A stretch of 64,000 bases of DNA, taken from Cryptosporangium sp044454545. GTDB taxonomy: Bacteria > Actinomycetota > Actinomycetes > Mycobacteriales > Cryptosporangiaceae. The DNA is taken from NCBI RefSeq assembly GCF_044454545.1, contig NZ_JBITDV010000001.1:248001-312000 (forward strand), read 5' to 3'. Positions 1-7,860 of this stretch are shown one piece after another; positions within the stretch are counted from its first letter, which is position 1, and each line of letters begins with the position of its first letter. The notes below the pieces were generated by a model. It did no database searches, was not told where the DNA came from, and was given only the letters and a program-made list of their open reading frames with translations. The translations under genes were made by a program, and so were the position numbers.

Positions 1-2
1 AC

Positions 3-44
3 AGCACCGAGGGCCAGGCCGCCCTGTACAAGTCCAGCTGCTGA
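3..44 (+). CDS. C-terminal end of an upstream gene (partial)
   Basis: The first bases read in frame 3 as STEGQAALYKSSC followed by TGA at 42-44. A perfect terminator-like hairpin begins 15 bases later, which supports this being a real gene end. The fragment is too short to name. The terminal Cys is unremarkable. Confidence 0.45.
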   Translation, partial: STEGQAALYKSSC

Positions 45-58
45 GTCTGCTGCGGGGA

Positions 59-89
59 GCCGCTGACCGGTCCGGGACCGGTCAGCGGC
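59..89 (+). terminator. Rho-independent-type hairpin
   Basis: GCCGCTGACCGGTCC (59-73) and its exact reverse complement (75-89) form a 15-base-pair arm, with one central base and so a very tight loop. There is no clear T-run, as is common in high-GC actinobacteria. It lies just after the stop at 44 and before the MFS pseudogene, so it most likely ends the upstream transcript. Confidence 0.7.
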
Positions 90-93
90 GGCC

Positions 94-534
94 TCCTGCT
101 GGTGCGCACTGGCGACCGGCCCGGTGGCCTTGATCGCGGCTCGTGCGGTGCAGGGAGCCGGATCCGCCGCCCTCGTGCCACTGGCGCTGGCCGCCGAGTC
201 TCTTCCGGATCGGGACCTTCACCGCCGGCGGCGTCACCGTATTCTTCCTGTGAGGCTCCGCACTGGGGTCGATCTACTCATGGCCCAGTTCTTCCAGAGC
301 GCCCAGGGTCTCGACGCGCTGTCGGCCGGGGTGCGGATGATCGCCTGGGGAGCGACCACCGTGTTCGTCCCCCGGCTGGCCGGAAAGCTCATCCCGGCCC
401 ACGGGGCCGCGATCTTCCTCGTCGTCGGGATGACGCTGCACGGGGCCGTGTTCGCGGTCGCCGCGGGAGCAGCCGGGAGCGGCCTCCTGACATTCGCCGG
501 GAGGCGACCAGTTCGGCCGGAGCCCGGGGTCTAA
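94..534 (+). pseudogene. MFS (DHA2/EmrB-type) drug transporter remnant
   Basis: Three frames must be joined to read a transporter. Frame 1 (94-205) gives LIAARAVQGAGSAALVPLAL, typical of the fourth helix of 14-TM MFS pumps. Frame 2 (206-271) gives RIGTFTAGGVTVFFL, a TGA at 251-253, then GSALGSIY. Frame 1 resumes with MAQFFQSAQGLDALSAGVR and WGATTVFVPRLAGKLI, typical of helices 9-10 of the family. The segment between helix 4 and about helix 8 is missing and the end is cut after about one more helix. Two frameshifts, a stop and an internal deletion make a functional product unlikely. The two in-frame reads over this stretch are not independent genes. Confidence 0.75.
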
Positions 535-575
535 CCCAGTGAGGACCGGATCAGCGATCTCGAGGAGGGACCCTC

Positions 576-1571
576 ATGCCGGATCAGCACCTCGATCGGG
601 CCGGTGACCGTGACCGAGCGGCGTTCGACACGCTCGTCGCGCCCTACCGGGCCGAACTCCAGGTCCACTGCTACCGGATGCTCGGCTCGCTGCAGGACGC
701 CGAGGACGTGGTCCAGGAGACGCTGCTCGCGGCCTGGACCGGTCTGGACGCTTTCGAGAACCGGTCCTCCGTCCGGACGTGGCTCTACCGGATCGCCACG
801 AACCGGTGCCTCAACCACCGGCGCGCCGCCACGCGTCGCCCGCGCGCGGCGGTGCCCGCCGGCTGGCCCGACCCGGCGAGCCTCGGTGAGCTGCCCTGGC
901 TGCAGCCGTTCCCGGACAGCGTGCTGGACGGGCTCCCCGATCACCACCCGGGTCCGGAAGCCCGCTACGAGTCCCGCGAGGCGATCACCCTGGCCTTCGT
1001 CACGGCCATGCAGCGGTTGCCGCCGCGGCAGCGGGCCACGCTCATCCTGCGCGACGTCCTCGGGTACCCGGCGGCCGACACGGCCGGCCTGCTGGGGATC
1101 ACGGTGACGGCCGCCAACAACGCGCTGAAACGCGCGCGCGCCTCACTCAAGCAGTACGGCCCCTCCGGGGACGATCGGACCGCCACGACGCACACCCAGG
1201 AGGACGAGGCGCTGCTGCAACGCTTCATCGACGCGTTCCTGGAGTTCGACGTCGACGCGATGGTCGCTTTCATGTCGGAGGACGTCTGGCTCCGGATGCC
1301 GCCGGAACCGTTCGAGTTCCGCGGACGCGAATCGGCGCGGCAGTTCTTCACCGCGGTCCGCGCGCGCCACCGGCCCCCGGGGAGGTTCGTCCGGACCCGG
1401 GCGAACGGCCGCCCGGCCTGGGGGATGTACCGCTCGGATCCCGCGACGGGGCTGCTGCGGCTCGCGAGTATCGAGGTCGCCGCAATCGCCGACGGCGCGA
1501 TCTCCGAACTGACCCGTTTCGACGCCGTGGTCGCGCCCTGGTTCGGTCTTCCCCGGACGCTGGCCCCGTGA
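576..1571 (+). CDS. ECF RNA polymerase sigma factor with SnoaL-like C-terminus
   Basis: The 331-residue product has sigma-70 region 2 near residues 14-85 (YRMLGSLQDAEDVVQETLL, then TWLYRIATNRCLNHRR). Region 4 lies near 140-190 (LPPRQRATLILRDVLGY, then the helix-turn-helix GITVTAANNALKRARASL). A long C-terminal domain starts around 210 (LLQRFIDAFLEFDVDAMVAF) and resembles SnoaL/NTF2. This matches the SigG/SigJ-like ECF groups, in which the C-terminal domain replaces a separate anti-sigma factor and tunes activity. The ATG follows GAGGAGG at 6-7 bases. Two small genes follow closely (gaps 13 and 46), suggesting an operon. The target regulon is not visible. Confidence 0.92.
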   Translation: MPDQHLDRAGDRDRAAFDTLVAPYRAELQVHCYRMLGSLQDAEDVVQETLLAAWTGLDAFENRSSVRTWLYRIATNRCLNHRRAATRRPRAAVPAGWPDPASLGELPWLQPFPDSVLDGLPDHHPGPEARYESREAITLAFVTAMQRLPPRQRATLILRDVLGYPAADTAGLLGITVTAANNALKRARASLKQYGPSGDDRTATTHTQEDEALLQRFIDAFLEFDVDAMVAFMSEDVWLRMPPEPFEFRGRESARQFFTAVRARHRPPGRFVRTRANGRPAWGMYRSDPATGLLRLASIEVAAIADGAISELTRFDAVVAPWFGLPRTLAP

Positions 1572-1584
1572 GCGCGGGCCGGTC

Positions 1585-1872
1585 GTGACCGACCCCGAGT
1601 TCCTGTTCCGCCAGGCCCGGGACCTCCCCGGATGCACCAGCACCACGACCAGCGTGCCGCCCGCCGGGAGCCTGGAGTACGACGCGGCCGACTGGGCGGG
1701 CGTCGTCGTCGTGGTGGTGAGCGGCCGCCTGTGCCTGGAGTGCCGGTCGGGGGAGCAGGCCTCGTTCGACGAGGGCACGGTGCTGCTCCTCGCCGGGCTC
1801 GATCTCCGGCTGATCCTGAATCCCGGTGTGACGCCGCTGGTCCTCAAAAGAATCACCCGCCGCGAGCGATGA
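1585..1872 (+). CDS. small cupin-like protein of unknown function
   Basis: This 95-residue protein starts with GTG 13 bases after the sigma factor stop. The order DWAGVVVVVVSGRLCLECRS followed by FDEGTVLLLAGLDL looks like the two halves of a small beta-barrel of the cupin type: a strand, a G-x-L-x-L turn, then a GTVLLL strand. The usual metal-binding histidines are absent. It may be a sensor or accessory protein of the sigma factor; this is inferred from position only. Confidence 0.6.
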   Translation: MTDPEFLFRQARDLPGCTSTTTSVPPAGSLEYDAADWAGVVVVVVSGRLCLECRSGEQASFDEGTVLLLAGLDLRLILNPGVTPLVLKRITRRER

Positions 1873-1918
1873 CGTGCGCGCCCACCACGAATTCCGAGCA
1901 GAGAGCGAAGGTCCCGGC

Positions 1919-2680
1919 ATGAACACCACGACCGATCAGGAACGACTCGCCGGCCTGGCGGGGGCGCTGCGGCGCCTGCACGGCGGGGACCTGCTCGTCT
2001 TGCCCAACGCCTGGGACGCGGCGAGCGCCGGGGTCGTCGAAGGCGCCGGATTCCCGGCCGTCGCGACCGCCAGCGCGGCGATCACCGCGATGCTGGGTTA
2101 TCCGGACGGCGAAGGTGCCCCGTGGCAGGAGATGTTCGCCGCCGGCGCGCGGATCGCCAGGGCCGTCGCCGTGCCGGTCACGATGGACGCGGAAGGCGGC
2201 TACGGGCTGGCCCCCGCCGACCTGGTCGGACGTCTGCTGGACGCGGGGGTCGTGGGGTGCAACCTGGAGGACACCGACCATCGCGACGGTGGTCTCAAGG
2301 ATCCCCGGCGGCAGGCCGACTGGCTCGCCGAGGTCCGCGCGGCGGCGGACGCCACCGGCGTCCCGCTCGTGATCAACGCCCGGGTCGACGTGTTCCTGCC
2401 GGCCGGCCGGGTGCCGGAGGAGGACCGGGCCGACGAGGCGGTCCGGCGGGGCCGCCTGTACCGGGAGGCGGGTGCCGACTGCGTCTACCCGATCGGGGTC
2501 GGTGACCCGGAGGTCCTCGCGACCCTGGTCGCCGGGATCGGCGGCCCGATCAACGGCAACACCGGCCCGCGTCTGCCGCTCGCCGCGCTGCGGGAGATCG
2601 GCGTCGCCCGGGTCTCGTACGGCCCGCGTTTCTACCGGGCCGGTCTGGCCGACTTCGGACGCGCGATCCGCGACCTCTGA
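1919..2680 (+). CDS. isocitrate lyase/PEP mutase family protein
   Basis: The 253-residue protein belongs to the PEP mutase/isocitrate lyase superfamily, a Mg2+-dependent TIM barrel that makes or breaks C-C or P-C bonds. Visible hallmarks are LPNAWDAASAGVVEGAGFPA near the start, VPVTMDAEGGYG (metal-binding D-x-E-x-GYG) near residue 90, VVGCNLEDTDH near 118, and VINARVDVF near 150. It lacks the KKCGH motif of true isocitrate lyases, so it is one of the small uncharacterised members. The ATG at 1919 follows a GAGCGAAGG stretch; the in-frame GTG at 1874 would add 15 unconserved residues. It closes the likely sigma factor operon. Confidence 0.88.
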   Translation: MNTTTDQERLAGLAGALRRLHGGDLLVLPNAWDAASAGVVEGAGFPAVATASAAITAMLGYPDGEGAPWQEMFAAGARIARAVAVPVTMDAEGGYGLAPADLVGRLLDAGVVGCNLEDTDHRDGGLKDPRRQADWLAEVRAAADATGVPLVINARVDVFLPAGRVPEEDRADEAVRRGRLYREAGADCVYPIGVGDPEVLATLVAGIGGPINGNTGPRLPLAALREIGVARVSYGPRFYRAGLADFGRAIRDL

Positions 2681-2722
2681 CCGAGCGCCGCCGCCCGGAC
2701 CGTCCGGCCCGGCCCGGCGGGC

Positions 2723-4714
2723 TCAGAGTTCGGCGTCCTGGGGCCAGTAGTCGACCTGGCTCCGGATGCGCATCAGCAGCCGGTAGAGGCCGTCCACCGT
2801 GTTGGCGGCCGGGTCTTTGCGCTCGTTGTAGTTGGTGAGCACGACCAGGCACAGGTCGTCGCCGGTGCGTTGCAGGAGCGCGGTCGCGCCGGGCAGCACG
2901 CCGGTGTGACTCCAGGTGCCCGGGTCCCGGCTCGTGCCGGGATTGATCGCCCACCCGGCCGCGTAGCCGTCGCTGCCGGTCAGCGCGCTGGGCGTCGTCA
3001 TCGTGGTGATCGACGCGGGGGTCAGGACGTCCGCGCCCCGGCCGTCGACGCGGACCGCGAACCGGAGCAGGTCCTGCGCGGTGGCCTGCCACCCGCCGTG
3101 GGAGTCCATCCGGTCGATGCGGTGCCGGTAGGGGTCGATGTCGTCGTCGGCCGCCGGGTAGCAGCGGATGACGTCGCCCGCGGGCCGGCCGTCGTTCGCG
3201 ATCGACATGTCGGAGATGCCGCACTGAGCGAGCAGCCCGTCCCGGACGTGCGTTTCGTAGGTCTGGCCGGTCACCGCCTCGATCAGCCGCCCGAGCAGGC
3301 AGTAGCCGAAGTTCGAGTAGGCGTAGGCGGTTCCGGGGGCGTCGTCGAGGGAGCGTTCGGCCAGCACCGTGCGGACGAGATCGTCGGTGGAGAGGTCGGT
3401 GCCGGTGAACATCGGGTCGTCGTGCGCCGCCGGCCAGCCACCGGCGCCGTGCTGGAGGAGGTTCAGCACCGTGATGTCGCGGATCCGCGCGTCGGCCGGC
3501 GCCGGGGCGAAGTGGGCGAGCGCACCACCGGGGGCCAGCACCCGGTCGTCGAGCCGCAACCGGCCGGCCTCGACCAGGCGCATGATCGCGGCCGCGGTGA
3601 TCGGTTTGGTCAGGCTCGCGATGCGGAACAGCGTCCGTTCCGGCCGGACGGGATGGGTACGGACCGGAGTGGGCACCGGGATCGGGAACGTCTCGCCGCC
3701 GGTGTCGACGACGATGACGCCGGAGGTCGAGACGGTGTCGGGGCGTACCAGCTCCCCGTAGCCGTAGGTGTACGCCAGCCGGCCGCGGCGGGCCACCGCG
3801 AGTGAGACGGCCGGGAACTGGTAGGCGGCGGCGAAGTCCGCGACGAGCGCGGGAACGACGTCGGCGGCGTCGCGGCGCCGCCACACCGGGCAGTGCCTGG
3901 CGACGGCCGGGGTGCCCCGGGAGAACGAGTCGAGTTGATCCGGACGCAGGCCGTCGGCATCGCGGTCGGTCAGTGCGGTGCCGAGGTCGGCCGACGACAC
4001 GGCGCGGCGCGCCTGGAACGTGGACGGCGTCATCTCCCAGAGCCGGACGTACTGCGTCCCAGTCGATGTCCCGGCCGGCGTGGCGCAGCCGCTGGTCCGA
4101 ACCAGGCGCCAGCCCGCGCCGGTCATCGAGTCGAACTCGACCTGGGTGCGGTCGGAGTCGGACGGGCCGGTGATCGCCCAGTCCGTGAGGCCGTCGTCCT
4201 CGTCCTCGATCGTCGCGAACTGCACCGGGTTGGTGGCGAACGGATTCTCGTACACCGACACGTCGACGATCCGCCGGCCGCGGGCGCGAGTGCGGTCGGC
4301 GCGCGACTGCAGGTCCGCGATCGCCAGGTCGCGGTGGAGCGAGCGTTTCGAACCCGGCATCGGCTCCCAGACCCAGGCGAAGCTTCGCCCGGCCGAGCTG
4401 CGGTACCCGCTGAAGAGCACCGGACGCTGCCCGTCGGCCGCGTGGCCCACCCGGCCCACGTCGACGTCCTCCTTGGTCAGATTCACGGTGACGATGCCGC
4501 CGAGGGGGCCCTTCTCCCGGGTGAAGACGACCGAGAGCCGGTCGACGCCGCCGTCGAGGTATCCGTGCAGGTCGGACACTCGATAGTCGCCTTTGAAGCG
4601 GGTGAAGGCCGCATCGAAATCCGCGCCGGTGAGGTCGTAGTGGACCTGCTCGACGTCGCCGGACATGTCGTGCGCGGCCTTCTGTGCGTCACTCGGGTAC
4701 TGAGAACCGGACAC
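2723..4714 (-). CDS. serine hydrolase (beta-lactamase/D-Ala carboxypeptidase fold) with long N-terminal domain
   Basis: The C-terminal half is a class C beta-lactamase-like hydrolase: SLTK supplies the Ser-x-x-Lys nucleophile pair, YSNFGY the Tyr-x-Asn motif, and WSHTG the third box. The first roughly 280 residues are different. They contain repeated aromatic/RV-rich segments (FSGYRSSAGRSFAWVWEPM, and later AGWRLVRTSG with YVRLWEM) that look like tandem small beta domains. No signal peptide or membrane segment is seen. I take the GTG at 4714, preceded by GGGAG at 6 bases; an upstream ATG at 4753 is possible (676 residues). Substrate is unknown: peptide, ester or amide are all plausible. Confidence 0.85.
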   Translation of the reverse strand: MSGSQYPSDAQKAAHDMSGDVEQVHYDLTGADFDAAFTRFKGDYRVSDLHGYLDGGVDRLSVVFTREKGPLGGIVTVNLTKEDVDVGRVGHAADGQRPVLFSGYRSSAGRSFAWVWEPMPGSKRSLHRDLAIADLQSRADRTRARGRRIVDVSVYENPFATNPVQFATIEDEDDGLTDWAITGPSDSDRTQVEFDSMTGAGWRLVRTSGCATPAGTSTGTQYVRLWEMTPSTFQARRAVSSADLGTALTDRDADGLRPDQLDSFSRGTPAVARHCPVWRRRDAADVVPALVADFAAAYQFPAVSLAVARRGRLAYTYGYGELVRPDTVSTSGVIVVDTGGETFPIPVPTPVRTHPVRPERTLFRIASLTKPITAAAIMRLVEAGRLRLDDRVLAPGGALAHFAPAPADARIRDITVLNLLQHGAGGWPAAHDDPMFTGTDLSTDDLVRTVLAERSLDDAPGTAYAYSNFGYCLLGRLIEAVTGQTYETHVRDGLLAQCGISDMSIANDGRPAGDVIRCYPAADDDIDPYRHRIDRMDSHGGWQATAQDLLRFAVRVDGRGADVLTPASITTMTTPSALTGSDGYAAGWAINPGTSRDPGTWSHTGVLPGATALLQRTGDDLCLVVLTNYNERKDPAANTVDGLYRLLMRIRSQVDYWPQDAEL

Positions 4715-4780
4715 GTCATCTCCCGATCGTCGAAACGTCGTTCGCCAGGACAAACTACGAACGTCGGATCGGGGTTGTCA

Positions 4781-5374
4781 TCAGTGCTGGCACGGATCTG
4801 GGGTGGCGCCTTCGCGGGCCGCCCACTGCTCCTCGGTGATTTCGTACCGCAGGCCCCCGAATTCGGAACCTTCGATCATCCGCATGTCCGGCGGAGTGTC
4901 GAGGGTCTCCGCCACGGTCATCCCCACCTTCTCCATGACGTTCCGGGAGCCGTGGTTCACCGACATCGTCTCGCCCCAGACGAGGCGCACGCCGAGCCCG
5001 GTGAAAGCCTTGTGGAGCAGGGCCCGCGAGCCCTCGGTGGCGTATCCCTTGCCCCACTCCGCCCGGCGCAGCCGGTAGCCGAGTTCGGCCTCGTCCGTCG
5101 GGCTTCCGGGTTCCGGACGAAGGAGGAACCAGCCGACGAAAGCACCGCTGTCCTTGTCGTGTGCGGCGAACACCCCGAACGTGCCGTCCCATCGCTCGTA
5201 GCCGGCGAGGACGCTCGGCAGGTCGCGTCCGCGGACGTCTTCCGGTGCGGTCGGCCGGCCGCCGGTCAGGTGCCGCATGACCGCCGGGTCGCTGTCGAGT
5301 TCGATCAGCAGGTCCGCGTCGTCGGTGGTGAAACGGCGCAGGATCAGGCGCTCGGTGTCGAGGTAGACGGTCAC
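4781..5374 (-). CDS. GNAT family N-acetyltransferase
   Basis: This is a RimJ/RimL-type GNAT of about 197 residues. It opens with LDTERLILRRFTTDD, then has FVGWFLLRP in the core strand and LGYRLRRAEWGKGYATEG at the acetyl-CoA binding R-x-x-G-x-G/A region. A conserved N-x-x-S-x-x-V-M-E-K-V-GM tail follows. The GTG at 5374 fits the usual family N-terminus; a GTG at 5410 would add 12 residues. The acceptor (protein N-terminus, antibiotic or small amine) cannot be told from sequence. Confidence 0.87.
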   Translation of the reverse strand: MTVYLDTERLILRRFTTDDADLLIELDSDPAVMRHLTGGRPTAPEDVRGRDLPSVLAGYERWDGTFGVFAAHDKDSGAFVGWFLLRPEPGSPTDEAELGYRLRRAEWGKGYATEGSRALLHKAFTGLGVRLVWGETMSVNHGSRNVMEKVGMTVAETLDTPPDMRMIEGSEFGGLRYEITEEQWAAREGATPDPCQH

Positions 5375-5462
5375 CAGCGCATGGTGGTCCCGGCCGGAAG
5401 ATATGGCCACCGCATTCCGGCCGCGCCGGTGGGGGCAGGCGGCGAAGACCTCGCCACGGGTG

Positions 5463-5993
5463 TCAAGGCCGGCGGAGCCCGGCGGCTTCGAGCACGGCCT
5501 CGGCGACCGCGTCGAGCGGCCGGGTGGCGTCGATGATCGTCGCGCCGGAGTCGCGGTACGCGGCTTCGTCGGTGGCGTTCGCCCGTACGGCGGCGGCCAG
5601 TTCCTCCGGGTGGGCGCCGAACGCGTTCTTGGTGCGGTCCGCCAATCGGCTGATCAGCGTGTCGACGTCGATCACCAGGCAGATCACGACGTCGAAGAGG
5701 TCTCGGACCTCGTTCTCGTTCTCCACCGAGCCGCAGAGGAACACCGTCCGGCCGGCGGCTCGTGCGGCGAGGGCTTCGACGTCCGCGCGAGTGATCTTCC
5801 AGCCGTAGCGGTGTAGCCATCCGCGGGGCACGGGGTACGGCGGATCGACGACGACCTCACCGGTGAGCCGGTCGACCCAGCGGTTGTAGCCCTCCCAGTC
5901 GGCGTCGATCGCCTCGTGCCCGCGCTGCTCGAGCAGCTCGCAGACCGTGGACTTGCCGACACCGGAATTTCCCGTCACCCAGACCACGGTCAC
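5463..5993 (-). CDS. P-loop NTPase, small kinase-like protein
   Basis: The 176-residue protein starts with VTGNSGVGKST, a clear Walker A, followed by CELLEQRGHEAIDADWEGY. This layout is like adenylate, shikimate or gluconate kinases, where the aspartates position the phosphate acceptor. TVFLCGSVENENEV resembles the strand and nucleotide-sensing loop of these kinases, and LISRLADRTKN the lid. It probably phosphorylates a small molecule, but the substrate is not identifiable. GTG start with no strong ribosome site. Confidence 0.8.
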   Translation of the reverse strand: MTVVWVTGNSGVGKSTVCELLEQRGHEAIDADWEGYNRWVDRLTGEVVVDPPYPVPRGWLHRYGWKITRADVEALAARAAGRTVFLCGSVENENEVRDLFDVVICLVIDVDTLISRLADRTKNAFGAHPEELAAAVRANATDEAAYRDSGATIIDATRPLDAVAEAVLEAAGLRRP

Positions 5994-6065
5994 GGGTCGA
6001 AGCGTCGCACGACGGTGCGAGGCCGAGCCACCGCGTGAGGCGGCCGTTCGGGCTCGCGCGGCGGA

Positions 6066-6386
6066 TTATTGCCTGATCGTCATTCGGCGGATCTGCCCGC
6101 CTCCGACGTCGAAGGTGAAGTGGCTCGGGCCGTTGAAGCCGTCGCCGCCCACGGTGGCTCCGATCGTCCAGGAGTCGTCCTGACGGGTGACGGTGCCGAC
6201 CTCGAGCGTGACTCGGACGCCGATGAACTCGGCATCGCTCCAGCGCTGGATCGCGGCTCGTCCGGTGAATTCGCGTCCCCAGTCGTCGACCACGCCGTCG
6301 GCGGTGAAGGCGTCGAGGAAGGCCTCGGTGTCGTGGGCGTTCGCGGCGGCCAGCAGGGCCTGGACGGGGTTCGGGAGGTCGGCCAC
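6066..6386 (-). CDS. SnoaL/NTF2-like protein
   Basis: A 106-residue single-domain NTF2-like fold. It has an N-terminal helix (PVQALLAAANAHDTEAFLDAF), then FTADGVVDDWGREFTGRAAI, the typical start of the cone-shaped barrel, ending in a strand with HFTFDV. Members bind or isomerise small ligands, or serve as nuclear transport factor 2-like dimers. The GTG start lacks a visible ribosome binding site. It is transcribed divergently from the GGDEF-EAL pseudogene. Confidence 0.78.
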   Translation of the reverse strand: MADLPNPVQALLAAANAHDTEAFLDAFTADGVVDDWGREFTGRAAIQRWSDAEFIGVRVTLEVGTVTRQDDSWTIGATVGGDGFNGPSHFTFDVGGGQIRRMTIRQ

Positions 6387-6461
6387 GGTGGGAGGGTAGG
6401 TGCCGTCGCCTGCGGTGCCGCCCTCGGGGGCGGGGCAGACCGGGAGTCAGGAGCCGTCGTC

Positions 6462-7826
6462 GTGTCCCCGGAGGACTACTGCGCGGACCTCGATCAGTTG
6501 TTCCGGTCGCGGGACTCGCTGACGGTCGTCGTCGTGCGCGATGCGGCCCGGCGCACCGGCCTGATCATGCGGTCCGGTTTCGAGCTGGTGATGTCCGGCC
6601 GGTTCGGGTACGGACGGGCACTGTGGGGGCGGCGGCGGGTCGGCGTGATGGCCGACTGGACGCCGGTGATCCTCTCAGCCACCGATCACCGACGCGTCGC
6701 ACCGGGTCCGGACCCGGGGCCGGCCGAACCGGTACGACGACCTGCTGGTCACCTGGCCGGGCGGTCGGCTCGGCCGGGTCTCCGCGGCCCGGCTGTTCGA
6801 CGCGCTGGCCCGCCGCCTGGTCGAGCAGGCCACTCGGGACGCGCTGACCGGCCCGGCCAACCGCCGCCACTTCCTGGACGAGCTGAGCACGGCCTGCGCC
6901 GGGGCGATCCGGGCGGCTCGGTCGCTGTCGTTCTCGTCGATCTGGACCGGATGAAGCAGGTCAACGACACCCTCGGCCACGGCGTCGGCGACCAGCTGCT
7001 GGTGTCGGTGGCTCGGCGCCTGGTAGCCACGTGCGAGCCCGGGGACGTCGTCGCGCGGCTCGGCGGTGACGAGTTCGCGGTGCTGCGCAGAGCGTCCGCC
7101 GAGAGAGCCGCACCCGCGTACGGGGAGCGGCTGCGGGCCGCGGTCGACGCGACCGATCCCTGGTCCGCTGGCGTCACCCGCGCCGCGGTCCGCTCCGGCC
7201 GGACGAGTTCCCGGCCGACTCGCTGACCGGGCTGTCGCGGATCGACGGCTGGGCGCTGCGGACCGCGTGCGCGGACCTCGCGTACTGGATCAGCGTGGTC
7301 GGCGACCGGGCTCCGGAGCACGTGAGCGTCAACGTGACCGCGGCCGCCCTGCGCGACGGCGGGCTCGAGGACGCGGTGCTGCGGGCCACGGCGCAGGTCG
7401 GGCTGCGGCCATGGCAGTTTGCACCTGGAGCTCCCGGAGCCGGCCGATCTGTCCCTGCTCACGGACGCGGTCGGCAACCTCAACACGCTGCGTAGACACG
7501 GTGTCGGCGTGGTGCTGGACGACATGGGCGCGGGCTCGTCGACGCTGCGTCACCTCTCGGTGCTGCCCGTGTCGGGACTCAAGATCGACCGGTCGTTCGT
7601 CGCCGGGATGCTCGTGAACGCGAACGACCGGCAGGTCGTGAAGCTGCTGACCGGCCTCGGGACGAACCTCGCGCTGCCGGTGATCGCCGAAGGGGTCGAG
7701 CGGCCGGACCAGCTGGCCGAGCTGGTCGCCCTCGGTGTTCCGTACGCGCGGGGCTACCTGCTCGGGCGCCCGGCCCCCGCGGTGCAGTTCAGCCGTCGCC
7801 TGGTCGACGCGGTCGCGGCCGGCTGA
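6462..7826 (+). pseudogene. frameshifted CBS-like/GGDEF/EAL cyclic-di-GMP turnover protein
   Basis: A GTG at 6462 with AGGAG 8 bases upstream opens frame 3 (RTGLIMRSGFELVMSGRFGYG, then LADWTPV-like text), as in actinobacterial GGDEF proteins with an N-terminal CBS-like region. Near 6700 the sense moves to frame 1 (RPNRYDDLLVTW, then ATRDALTGPANRRHF, the GGDEF start). Near 6910 it moves to frame 3 (VVLVDLDRMKQVND, RLGGDEFAVL), near 7200 to frame 2 (HVSVNVTAAALRDGGLEDAV, part of EAL), and near 7418 back to frame 3 (HLELPE, VLDDMGAGSSTL, GLKIDRSFV, VIAEGVE). At least four shifts break it. Conserved motifs in all pieces indicate recent inactivation, unless these are sequencing errors. Confidence 0.85.
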
Positions 7827-7860
7827 CGTCCGGCGTCCGGGAGGCGAGCGGCGCGCCGGG

